Shown piece after piece: positions 56,106-63,744 of a DNA stretch of 64,000 nt. Source of the DNA: Petrocella atlantisensis (GTDB taxonomy: Bacteria > Bacillota > Clostridia > Lachnospirales > Vallitaleaceae); contig NZ_LR130778.1 in assembly GCF_900538275.1 (NCBI RefSeq), forward strand, positions 1,240,001-1,304,000, given 5' to 3'. The notes beneath the pieces are model-generated. The model saw only the letters and a list, made by a program, of their open reading frames with translations, did not search any database and had not been told where the DNA came from. Made by a program: the position numbers and the translations under genes. How positions within the stretch are numbered: position 1 is the stretch's first letter; each line of letters begins with the position of its first letter.

Positions 56106-56513
56106 TTACTTCTCCTTTTGAGATTGGATATATCTTCTTATCTGTTCTTCTGTAGTATCACTTATAGTACTAACATAATATGAGGGATTCCAAAGACTGC
56201 CTCCCCATAATTCATTTTTTATTTCCGGGTGTTCCTTAAACATAGCCCGAGCTGACACGCCCTTTAATGCCTTTATGATATTAGGTATGTAGTGTTGCGG
56301 AGAACAATCTACAAGTAGATGTACATGGTCTTTGTCACATTCCATTTCCAAAATATCGAACTTATTCTCTAATGCAATTTGTTTTAATTTCATCTTTAAT
56401 GTATCCTCAATGTTATCTTTAAGTATCTTTTTACGATATTTCACGCACCACACTAAATGATATTGTATTGAATACACGTAACCTCGTCCACGCTTTTCTT
56501 TCAATGCTTTCAC
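56106..56513 (-). CDS. tnpA: IS200/IS605 transposase TnpA (Y1 HUH)
   Basis: The about 135-residue protein has the HUH motif HVHLLVD near residue 68 and the catalytic tyrosine in NPSYYVSTISD near 115, so it should cut and join single-stranded DNA. It looks complete. Start is uncertain: GTG at 56513 (KALKEKRGRG) or TTG at 56504 with GAGGTGA ahead. The frame is open further upstream only because it fuses with the interrupted AbiEii-like gene. Confidence 0.88.
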   Translation of the reverse strand: MKALKEKRGRGYVYSIQYHLVWCVKYRKKILKDNIEDTLKMKLKQIALENKFDILEMECDKDHVHLLVDCSPQHYIPNIIKALKGVSARAMFKEHPEIKNELWGGSLWNPSYYVSTISDTTEEQIRRYIQSQKEK

Positions 56514-56521
56514 CTCTATTT

Positions 56522-56912
56522 TAGTATAACATATGTTATTATATATATGTAAAGAAGAAGAAAGCACCCGCTTCATAATTTCCAGTTCTTTATCTTTACC
56601 GTATGGTATCCCAGTGGTATTGGGTGCAAATGCAGTTAACTTATCACTTAAGATACAATCAATTGTTGGTATAAGTACATTTACTGGATCTCCATCCGTT
56701 ATCAAAAAAGTACTTTCTATGGGCATTGTCACCATTTCAACAAATGGATTATCCTCGTACAGAATATCTAGCAGAATATACTTTTCGGTATCATCCAGCA
56801 ACGATGTGAAATAAAACTTATAATGTACCTTCGGTATTCCATTTTCATTCTTTCGTTCATTCTTCTCATATTTGGTAAATATGAAATTATCGGCTAACAC
56901 TCCATCCATCAA
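56522..56912 (-). pseudogene. AbiEii-like nucleotidyltransferase fragment
   Basis: The approximately 130 residues include HYKFYFTSLLDD, LITDGDPVNVLIPTIDCILS and DKLTAFAPNTTGIPYGKDKE, matching the middle of AbiEii/AbiGii-type nucleotidyltransferases. The catalytic N-terminus and the C-terminus are absent, and the IS605-type element follows. A second, inactive AbiE-like toxin gene beside the intact pair at 19976-21462. Confidence 0.6.
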
Positions 56913-57219
56913 TGCATCAAGTCCCTCATGCTAATGTTGGCTTTCCATCAACAATCCTATTAAGAAATTTATAAATCTTTCATTCTTCCTATACCCCCAT
57001 AGTAACAAGGTCTTTCTGAAATATCTTTACACACGCCTCGTTTCATTTATATCACGTTATTCTTTATAATCAGGGAATAACGTGCTAAAACTAAAATTCA
57101 ATGAACCCCTTTAGATATCTATCCATGCACATACAATCGCCTGATATGGTACTAATGATACAATTATTTTTGAATAGTAGTCAAGTCATTCTTTTGAATT
57201 ATAAATTAAAGAAAATCTA

Positions 57220-57264
57220 ATAAAAACAGGCATTCGAAAGCGAGTGAAAGCGGTCGAATGCCTG
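57220..57264 (-). terminator. Terminator hairpin
   Basis: Perfect 11-base arms (57227-57237 and 57254-57264) with a 16-base loop, followed on the minus strand by TTTTTATTA. It would end transcription from the KilA-N genes. The surrounding 56913-57360 holds no gene I can support. Confidence 0.75.
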
Positions 57265-57360
57265 GAATGTTTATGTGATTGCTTTTCTATTACTAAAATC
57301 CAATTTATGCGCTAACATTTGTTCTTACACCTGATACATACCAAAATTAGCCTAAATCCT

Positions 57361-57411
57361 TTATTTACAATGCTTTAAAAGGCAAATCTTCTCTATTTGC
57401 CTTAAGTAGAC
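57361..57411 (-). other. Degenerate RlmD-like scar, S6
   Basis: The minus strand reads VYLRQIEKICLLKHCK-stop, which aligns with VYSRHVETVCLLNKK-stop in the scar at 58518-58556. Flanking sequence (to 57460) also aligns with 58557-58610, so the two belong to a tandem duplication. A 9-base hairpin covers this copy. Confidence 0.5.
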
Positions 57412-57471
57412 AATAATGATGGTATCCGGGCCTGACATTTCCTTGGCGGTAAGCATGTGATTGGCCCAGCC

Positions 57472-58318
57472 TCATTTCTTTTCCAATTTCTTGATTTCGC
57501 TTGTCCCAATCTCTTCTATTGCCTTTAACTGACTTCTTGCCAATTGATGCAATAGTTGCACTCTTTCAGCTTGTGACTTATCTTGTTCAATCAAAATTGC
57601 ATTATAGCTCTCCATATTTGCCAAAACCAGCAATTGATTCAAAGTAGCATAGTCCCTTATATTTCCTTTCATTTTAGTATTTTCTTCACGCCACTGTTTT
57701 GCAGTTATTCCAAATAGCGCTACATTAAGCAGATCTGCTTCGCTAGCATAGGTCATAGAAATTTGATATGCTGTCAATTCGGGTGGCAACAAATTTTCTT
57801 TTATTGCATCTGTATGAATTCTATAGTTCAACTTTGAGATTTCACGGTTCAAATTCCAACCTAGTGAAAATCTGCTGCTTTCATCAGTTTTCAGTCTCTT
57901 ATAATCTTTTATTATGTAGAGTTTAAATTCTGCTGAAATCCAAGATGCAAATTCAAGCGCTATGTCAGAATGGGCAAATGTACCACCATATCGTCCCGAT
58001 TTAGAAATTATGCCTTTTGCATTTACAGCTGTTATCCATTTTGTGGGTGACATTGTAAATGCATTCAGTCCCGCTTCTTTTCTAAACCCGTCGAATTCGA
58101 CGGGTTTAGAAATCTTGATTATGTAAGCTTTCCCATAATCCTAAAAACTCAATAGTATCCCGGTTACGCATCCAATTCTTAATGACATCATTCGGCTCGT
58201 TGCTTTTATATCTAGCTATATCTGTAAGCGAAATGTATTCATTATGAAAATCTTCAGTGTAAATTGAAATGTCTATTCCTTTAGCATGGATGGTTTCTTT
58301 AATCGACTTTTTCAACAT
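57472..58318 (-). pseudogene. KilA-N domain protein, frameshifted copy
   Basis: A good ribosome site precedes ATG at 58318. The first 70 residues match the intact copy at 59483-58626, ending HNQDF-stop. One extra C at about 58109 shifts the frame; the rest continues to 57472 and matches the remainder of the intact copy. The extra base lies in a long palindrome. The gene cannot make a full KilA-N protein. Confidence 0.85.
58079..58112. repeat. 34-bp perfect palindrome in KilA-N copy 1
   Basis: The centre is GTCGAATTCGAC; the outer arms are TTTCTAAACCC and GGGTTTAGAAA. The equivalent in the intact gene (59246-59277) has TTTTAAACCC arms. The frameshifting base restores arm symmetry. Confidence 0.9.
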
Positions 58319-58472
58319 GCCTAATCCTCCTACATTGTCGTAGAAATTTCTTGCTCTGTTATTTATTATATCGCATACGCAAACAAAGAACAAGTGTTCG
58401 CTTTTGCTATTTGCCCTTTTAACGTATTTAATCGTTTTAATCGTTTGTGTTAATCATTTTGTTTACAAACGT

Positions 58473-58556
58473 AAACCCTTGAAAACCGCCTTACCTGGTC
58501 GGTCTCAAGGGTTTTTTCTATTTTTTATTCAGCAGACAGACCGTCTCCACATGCCT
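58473..58556 (-). other. RlmD-like C-terminal scar with terminator, S5
   Basis: The minus strand reads R-H-V-E-T-V-C-L-L-N-K-K-stop (58556-58518), followed by a hairpin with 10-base arms (58473-58482 and 58505-58514). On the plus strand the same stem is followed by T6, so it may terminate in both directions. Confidence 0.7.
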
Positions 58557-58625
58557 TGAGTAGACAAAAATGATGAAGCTCAGGCATAGTAATTCCTTGG
58601 CGAAAATGTATTCTTTTAAAACAAA

Positions 58626-59483
58626 TTAAGAGAATGATTTTCCTTTTTCTAATTTCTTGATTTCACTCGTCCCAATTTCTTCTATTGCTTTTAATTGACG
58701 TATTGCCAATCGATTTAATAATTGTAATCTTTCAGCTTGCGACTTACCTTGCACAATCAAAATGGCATTATAGCTTTCCATATTCGCCAATACCAACAAT
58801 TGATTCAAAGTAGCATAGTCCCTCATATTTCCCTTTTGACTTACATTCTTATCACGCCACTCTTTCGCTGTTTTTCCAAATAGTGCTACGTTAAGCAGAT
58901 CTGCTTCGCTAGCATAGGTCATAGATATTTGATAAGCGGTCAATTCAGGTGGTAACAAATTCTCTTTTATGGCATCTGTATGAATGCGATAATTCAACTT
59001 TGAGATTTCACGGTTTAAATTCCAGTCTAATGAGAGTCTGCTACTTTCATCAGTTTTCAATCGCTTATAGTCTTTAATAATATAGAGTTTAAACTCAGCC
59101 GAAATCCAAGATGCAAACTCAAATGCAATATCAGAATGTGCAAACGTACCACCATATCGCCCTGATTTTGAAACAATACCAATTGCATTAACGGTTGTAA
59201 TCCATTTTGTTGGAGACATTGTAAATGCATTCAACCCTGCATCTTTTTTAAACCCGTCGAATTCGACGGGTTTAAAATCTTGGTTATGTAAACTTTCCCA
59301 TAGCCCCAAAAATTCTAAAGTATCCCGATTACGCATCCAATTCTTTATTACATCGTTTGGTTCATCGCTTTTATATCTTGCAATATCTGTAAGTGAAATG
59401 TATTCATTATGAAAATCTTCACTGTAAATTGAAATGTCTATTCCTTTTGAATGAATGGTTTCTTTAATTGGCTTTTTTAACAT
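58626..59483 (-). CDS. KilA-N domain protein
   Basis: The 285-residue protein begins MLKKPIKETIHSKGIDISIY and has a KilA-N DNA-binding domain over about residues 15-125 (ISLTDIARYKSDEPNDVIKN, then GRYGGTFAHSDIAFEFASWI). The C-terminal half is helical and unassigned. KilA-N domains occur in phage and mobile-element regulators and antirepressors. GGAGGG lies 7 bases before the ATG at 59483. Its coding sequence contains a 32-bp palindrome, and a frameshifted copy lies just downstream. Confidence 0.85.
   Translation of the reverse strand: MLKKPIKETIHSKGIDISIYSEDFHNEYISLTDIARYKSDEPNDVIKNWMRNRDTLEFLGLWESLHNQDFKPVEFDGFKKDAGLNAFTMSPTKWITTVNAIGIVSKSGRYGGTFAHSDIAFEFASWISAEFKLYIIKDYKRLKTDESSRLSLDWNLNREISKLNYRIHTDAIKENLLPPELTAYQISMTYASEADLLNVALFGKTAKEWRDKNVSQKGNMRDYATLNQLLVLANMESYNAILIVQGKSQAERLQLLNRLAIRQLKAIEEIGTSEIKKLEKGKSFS
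59246..59277. repeat. 32-bp perfect palindrome in KilA-N copy 2
   Basis: The exact palindrome TTTTAAACCCGTCGAA and its reverse complement encode KPVEFDGFK within the KilA-N protein. It may be an operator or a fold-back hot spot. Confidence 0.9.
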
Positions 59484-59638
59484 ACCTAACCCTCCTACAT
59501 TCAAAACATCAATGGATGACACATTTCTTTAATGCATGGCATGAAAACGTCTTTTCTATCCTTTATTATACATCATTTGCAAATAAAGAACAAGTGTTCG
59601 CATTTGTGTCAATCATCTTTTTATTTAGTATAAGAAAA

Positions 59639-59734
59639 AGCCACCAAGCATGTTTACGACACTCAGTGGCTCTTAATCGTTCTATTAACTTATTTCTACT
59701 TTCTTTCCAGCTTAACTACCGTCTCAACGTGGCT
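59639..59734 (-). other. RlmD-like C-terminal scar with terminator, S7
   Basis: The minus strand reads S-H-V-E-T-V-V-K-L-E-R-K-stop (59734-59696), followed by a hairpin (59666-59671 with 59639-59644) and T5. About 120 bases upstream of it align with the block upstream of the scar at 63589, including VDMF. Confidence 0.7.
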
Positions 59735-59932
59735 TGAGCGGAAGTTATAGCTGTCAAATACTAGTAACCAAAATATTTTTATCAGAAATTCTCTTTGTGA
59801 GAACATATCCACTGTGGGCTTTCGTGTGTGAGAAGATATCAACGACATAATAACTTGGTAACTGTGTCCTTTACCGTAGATGACATTAACCAGCATCTGA
59901 TATCATTAAAACCAAACTTATTCCCTCTTATT

Positions 59933-60166
59933 TTATAAATCTTTTACTTGAGATTTTATAACTTCATATCCTAATTTATCGATGGCATTTTCAATATCTT
60001 TTATAGATACTTTTTCATCATCATATTCCACTCTAACTTTACTTGAATTAAATAGCACCTTTATGCTTTTTTTGTCTACTCCATCTAATGATTTAACTCC
60101 ATTTTCTATTTTTTGCATACATGATGGACATGTTAATGTTTCTAATTGAATTGTTGCTTTTTGCAT
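59933..60166 (-). CDS. CopZ-like heavy-metal-associated protein
   Basis: The 77-residue protein is one HMA domain with the metal-binding loop TCPSCMQKIENGV (C-x-x-C, residues 13-16) and the usual beta-alpha-beta pattern. It should carry a soft metal such as Cu(I) or Zn in the cytoplasm. The adjacent P1B ATPase has no HMA domain of its own, so this protein probably supplies it. It has a separate FNR-type promoter. Confidence 0.88.
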   Translation of the reverse strand: MQKATIQLETLTCPSCMQKIENGVKSLDGVDKKSIKVLFNSSKVRVEYDDEKVSIKDIENAIDKLGYEVIKSQVKDL

Positions 60167-60198
60167 TTTTCATCTCTCCTTTAGTTTATGTTAATTGT

Positions 60199-60240
60199 AT
60201 TATATACTATTATTATCTATAATAAATTGATTTACATCAA
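60199..60240 (-). promoter_or_regulatory. FNR-type promoter of the CopZ-like gene
   Basis: TTGAT-GTAA-ATCAA (60240-60227 on the minus strand) is a perfect FNR box. TATAAT follows at 60204-60199. The predicted start near 60192 puts the box centre at -41.5, the class II activator position. The same spacing is seen at 62517-62558. Confidence 0.8.
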
Positions 60241-60255
60241 GAATTTTATTTATTT

Positions 60256-62109
60256 TTATTTTCTTAATTTATAGCGAAGAAGTCTCATACCATTTAAAAT
60301 CACTACTAATATACTTGCTTCATGTACTAACATACCGATTGACATGTTCATCCATTCACTAAAGAATACGCTGGCAAGAAGGACTAATACAACCCCTACT
60401 GCAATAATAATATTTTGAAGCATGTTATTAGCGGTTGCTTTTGTTAAACCTAATGCATGTGGCAAGCGGCTGAAATCTGAATTCATTAAAACAACATCTG
60501 AAGTTTCGATTGCTACATCTGTTCCATTTCCCATAGCAATTCCAATTTGTGCTAGAGCTAGTGAAGGACTATCATTTACTCCATCTCCAACAAATGCCAC
60601 AATTTGACCTTTTTCTTGTAACTCTTTAATATATGTTGCTTTATCTTCTGGCAACATATGTCCATGAGCTTCTGTAAGTCCTAGTTCACGTGCTACTAAA
60701 TCAACTGTTCCTTGGTTATCACCAGAAAGAACTACTAGATTTTTAACACCAAGTTTTTTCAACTTTTTAAGATCATCTTTTACACCCGGGCGAATTTGAT
60801 CACGAATACCCATCAATGCTTTTAATTCACCATCAACTGATGTTAAAACAAGTGAATTTCCATTTTTCTCAAATCTGGCAATATCTGCACGAGCTTTTTC
60901 ACTTAAAAGAATATTTTCTTGCTCCATTAGTGCCACATTACCGACTGCAACTTTATGACCTTCTACATGAGCTACAATTCCTCCACCTTTTACAACATCT
61001 GTTTTTTCAACTGTATATAATTTTATATCTCCAATATATTCTACAACTGCTTTTGCTAATGGATGATCTGATTCCTTTTCAACACTTGCTAGATACCCTA
61101 ATACTTCATATACATTATCTGCATAAATTTCTTTATCTGCTACTTTGGGATTTCCTATTGTTAATGTACCTGTTTTGTCAAATACCATGGTATCTAGTCT
61201 GCTAAAGTCACTAATAACCTCGCTACCTTTTAGAAGGACTCCATGACGTGCTCCATTGCCAATCCCCGCGACGTTTGAAACCGGTACACCGATTACCAAT
61301 GCTCCTGGACATCCTAAAACTAATATTGTAATTGCAAGTTCAATATCCCTTGAAAATATCCATACAATAAAAGAGAGAACTAAAACAGCTGGTGTATAGT
61401 ATTTAGAAAATCTATCAATGAAACGTTCTGCTTCTGATTTTGAATCCTGCGCTTCTTCAACCAACTCAATGATTTTACCAAAAGTAGTATCCTCACCTAC
61501 ACGATCAGCAGTGATTTGAATAGTTCCATTTTCTAAAATTGTTCCGGCATATACCCCCGAATCTTTCTTTTTACTTACAGGAACCGCTTCTCCTGTAATA
61601 CTTGCTTCATTAATATGCCCTTCTCCTGTTAACACTGTACCGTCAACTGGGATTTTTGCACCCGTTTTAACAAGCAAAATATCTCCTACATCAACTTCAT
61701 CTATTTCTACTTCTTCAAACTCACCATTTTCCACTTGTTTTAAGGCACTTTCTGGTGCCATTTGAGTTAATTCTTTAATTGCAGAACGTGTTTTATTAAG
61801 TGTCCTTTGTTCTAGATAAGCTCCAAATAGAAATAAAAATGTAACAATTGCTGATTCTTCGTAGTTTCTAACTATAAAGGCTCCGATAACTGCAATGGTA
61901 ACTAAAACATCAATACTAATTACTTTGACTTTTAATGCTTGATACGCTTGAATCGCAATAGGTGAAGCTCCCAAAATTGAAGCAATTACTAATGCCCATA
62001 TGGCTATTTGTTCGTTTTCGAAGCCTAATTTACTGACAAATGCAATTATTATTAAAATTGCACTTACTATTGTAATATGGTTTTTTCTTCCTAATATAAA
62101 TTTTTGCAT
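60256..62109 (-). CDS. P1B-type heavy-metal-transporting ATPase
   Basis: The 617-residue pump has the P-type motifs TGEAVP near 170, DKTGTLT near 313, the HP motif SDHPLAKAV near 350 and GDGVNDSPSLA near 510. The transmembrane metal site is LGCPGALVIG: Cys-Pro-Gly in place of the common CPC, CPH or SPC. There is no N-terminal HMA domain; a CopZ-like protein is encoded next to it. The metal cannot be assigned. The ATG at 62109 is 9 bases from GGAGG; one at 62115 is only 3 bases away. It lies 52 bases after the ric-like gene and is probably co-transcribed. Confidence 0.9.
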   Translation of the reverse strand: MQKFILGRKNHITIVSAILIIIAFVSKLGFENEQIAIWALVIASILGASPIAIQAYQALKVKVISIDVLVTIAVIGAFIVRNYEESAIVTFLFLFGAYLEQRTLNKTRSAIKELTQMAPESALKQVENGEFEEVEIDEVDVGDILLVKTGAKIPVDGTVLTGEGHINEASITGEAVPVSKKKDSGVYAGTILENGTIQITADRVGEDTTFGKIIELVEEAQDSKSEAERFIDRFSKYYTPAVLVLSFIVWIFSRDIELAITILVLGCPGALVIGVPVSNVAGIGNGARHGVLLKGSEVISDFSRLDTMVFDKTGTLTIGNPKVADKEIYADNVYEVLGYLASVEKESDHPLAKAVVEYIGDIKLYTVEKTDVVKGGGIVAHVEGHKVAVGNVALMEQENILLSEKARADIARFEKNGNSLVLTSVDGELKALMGIRDQIRPGVKDDLKKLKKLGVKNLVVLSGDNQGTVDLVARELGLTEAHGHMLPEDKATYIKELQEKGQIVAFVGDGVNDSPSLALAQIGIAMGNGTDVAIETSDVVLMNSDFSRLPHALGLTKATANNMLQNIIIAVGVVLVLLASVFFSEWMNMSIGMLVHEASILVVILNGMRLLRYKLRK

Positions 62110-62167
62110 ATTCATACTCCTCCCTATTAGATTATTTATATCTTTTCATTGCTTTGTTTATTTTCTT

Positions 62168-62470
62168 TTATGCTTCATATGCTTTATCTAATTCTGCTAA
62201 CATGTTATATACTGCTTCATAACTTTCGCATACATCACCTGGAACTGTATAATTATCTGTGATTTCACGTAATTTTACAAACTCCTCTTTTAAGTCCGGC
62301 TTTTCTACTCCCGCATCTTTTGCTTTCTTTGCAAGTTCATCATATACTTTACGAACCTGGTAGAATTCTGGATGATCTCCTCCATGAACTTTTGCTACAA
62401 CTGGAACATATTGTGCTAATGTTTTTAAATGAGTTTCCTTTACTTGATTAAAATTTAATTGTCTTGACAT
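62168..62470 (-). CDS. Ric-type di-iron Fe-S cluster repair protein
   Basis: The 100-residue protein resembles the short clostridial form of the iron-sulfur cluster repair di-iron protein (Ric/YtfE/ScdA group), with KETHLKTLAQYVPVVAKVHG and HPEFYQVRKVYDEL carrying candidate His and Glu iron ligands, and VPGDVCESYEAVY near the C-terminus. These proteins repair Fe-S clusters after oxidative or nitrosative damage. It has an FNR-type promoter and precedes the metal ATPase gene. Confidence 0.7.
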   Translation of the reverse strand: MSRQLNFNQVKETHLKTLAQYVPVVAKVHGGDHPEFYQVRKVYDELAKKAKDAGVEKPDLKEEFVKLREITDNYTVPGDVCESYEAVYNMLAELDKAYEA

Positions 62471-62516
62471 ATTTTTTTCCTTCTTTCTTGTTTTATTTTT
62501 TCTTTATCTTGATTAT

Positions 62517-62558
62517 ATAATACTATAGATTGAAAGAAATTAAATTGATCTAAATCAA
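62517..62558 (-). promoter_or_regulatory. FNR-type promoter of the ric-like gene
   Basis: TTGAT-TTAG-ATCAA (62558-62545 on the minus strand) is a perfect FNR box. TATTAT lies at 62522-62517 with the same 22-base gap as in the CopZ-like promoter, so the box centre is again at -41.5. The box lies just beyond the stop codon of the Crp/Fnr gene. Confidence 0.8.
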
Positions 62559-62560
62559 GT

Positions 62561-63325
62561 TTATACCAACAACAATCCATCTAAATCCAAAATCTCAATC
62601 TTTCTACCTGATTTTTGTTTTATATATCCTTCATTTTCAAGGTCAGCTAACTTTCTACTAATAGTTTCTGGAGTAGTTCCTAGATAAGAGGCTAAATCCT
62701 TTTTACTCATTGGCAATTCAATTTCCGTTGGAGCATCTCCGCTTTCCATGCATTCTGCAAGAAACAGTGCTAATCTAGTATCTACCTTCTCTGTGGCAAA
62801 TCTCGTTGTTTGTTTTTCTGATGTTTCTAATCGGTTAGAGAATTCCGATAAAATCTTCAAAGATATAGTAGGGTACTTTAATAAAAATTCTTGCAAATCA
62901 TTTCTACTAATCATACATACATCGGTATCACTCATTGCTTCTGCATATGCTTCCTGAATTGATTCGCGAAACAAGGCAAGCTCTCCAGTGAAATCGCCTG
63001 GATTTAATATTCTCACTAATTGTTCTTTTCCTGATTCAGACAAACGGTAAATTCGAATTTTCCCTTTACTTACAATATATAACAAGTCGGATATATCTCC
63101 CTCTCGGTAAATTACTTCACCCTTTTTAAAAGAGGTCGATTTCGTTACTTTCATAATTTCCTCCATCTGTTCTCCTTCTAAATGATTAAAGATCGGAACT
63201 ACAGTGATACATGAAGCGTGTGAAGCTGACTCATGTCCTTGATGATGAGTGTGAGTAACATCGTGATACCCTTGTTTTTCTATATATTGATTTTTAATTT
63301 CATGCATCAAATCCTTTTTTTTCAT
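62561..63325 (-). CDS. Crp/Fnr-family regulator with His-rich N-terminus
   Basis: Residues 45-160 are a cyclic-nucleotide-binding-like sensor domain (KGEVIYREGDISDLLYIVSK) and 180-250 a Crp-type winged helix with SYLGTTPETISRKLADLENE. The recognition residues E-x-x-S-R are those of FNR, which fits the two TTGATnnnnATCAA boxes downstream. The first 40 residues are unusual: THTHHQGHESASHASC, rich in His with one Cys. The four cysteines of Fe-S FNR are absent. The ATG at 63325 follows AAAGGGG. Confidence 0.88.
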   Translation of the reverse strand: MKKKDLMHEIKNQYIEKQGYHDVTHTHHQGHESASHASCITVVPIFNHLEGEQMEEIMKVTKSTSFKKGEVIYREGDISDLLYIVSKGKIRIYRLSESGKEQLVRILNPGDFTGELALFRESIQEAYAEAMSDTDVCMISRNDLQEFLLKYPTISLKILSEFSNRLETSEKQTTRFATEKVDTRLALFLAECMESGDAPTEIELPMSKKDLASYLGTTPETISRKLADLENEGYIKQKSGRKIEILDLDGLLLV

Positions 63326-63348
63326 TTGAATGCCCCTTTCATATTCTC

Positions 63349-63567
63349 TCATAAGGTCTCTTTAGCTTTTTCCAAGTACCCACGAGTCCAGTAAATGCAG
63401 GTAAACTTATCCGGATGAATAATTGCGTTATCATCATAGTCAGGATTTTCCAGTGTACTTTTTAGACGTCCTATTTCTTGCTTAAGTCCTCGGATGGCGG
63501 TCATTATTTCTTCCTTTGTCTTTCCTTTGAGATACTCTTCATAGTAACTTTCCGGACTAATCATCAT
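63349..63567 (-). CDS. Small protein continuous with an RlmD-like scar
   Basis: AAGGG lies 8 bases before the ATG at 63567. The 72-residue product (SPESYYEEYLKGKTKEEIMT, helical, Lys/Glu-rich, ending KFTCIYWTRGYLEKAKETL) has no membrane segment and I do not recognise it. The reading frame is open upstream through the scar H-V-E-T-V-V-L-M-S-R-V-D-N, so the gene may have arisen by fusion to an rlmD-like end. It ends just before the Crp/Fnr gene and may be in its operon. Confidence 0.55.
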   Translation of the reverse strand: MMISPESYYEEYLKGKTKEEIMTAIRGLKQEIGRLKSTLENPDYDDNAIIHPDKFTCIYWTRGYLEKAKETL

Positions 63568-63588
63568 ATTATCTACCCTTGACATCAA

Positions 63589-63710
63589 TACAACCGTCTC
63601 AACATGTGTTAAGAGGAAGTCATAGCTGTCAAATATTAGTATCCTGAATATTATTCTCTTTGAGGGAAGATATCAACTGAGGGCTTTCGTATGTGGGAAC
63701 ATATCAATTA
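63589..63710 (-). other. RlmD-like C-terminal scar, S8
   Basis: The minus strand reads IDMFPHTKALS-stop near 63700-63668 and T-H-V-E-T-V-V-L-M-S at 63609-63580. V-D-M-F-P-x-T directly before H-V-E-x-V is the RlmD/RumA C-terminal signature; here about 27 codons of other sequence separate the two parts. The block aligns with 59705-59830. Confidence 0.65.
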
Positions 63711-63744
63711 TTACATCGACTATGATGGCCGGGAGGAGCTTTTG

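Larger units (their letters stand above)
55384..56545 (-). mobile_element. IS200/IS605-family element with deleted TnpB
   Basis: It consists of tnpA, an internally deleted tnpB and a structured right end. The left end is near 56520-56545 and cannot be fixed exactly. The element sits inside a gene resembling AbiEii, whose fragment directly precedes tnpA. Confidence 0.75.

Noticed and set aside
60816-61205. 129-codon plus-strand frame rich in Leu and His.
   Set aside because: Antisense to the P1B ATPase core; composition reflects the complementary codons of that gene.
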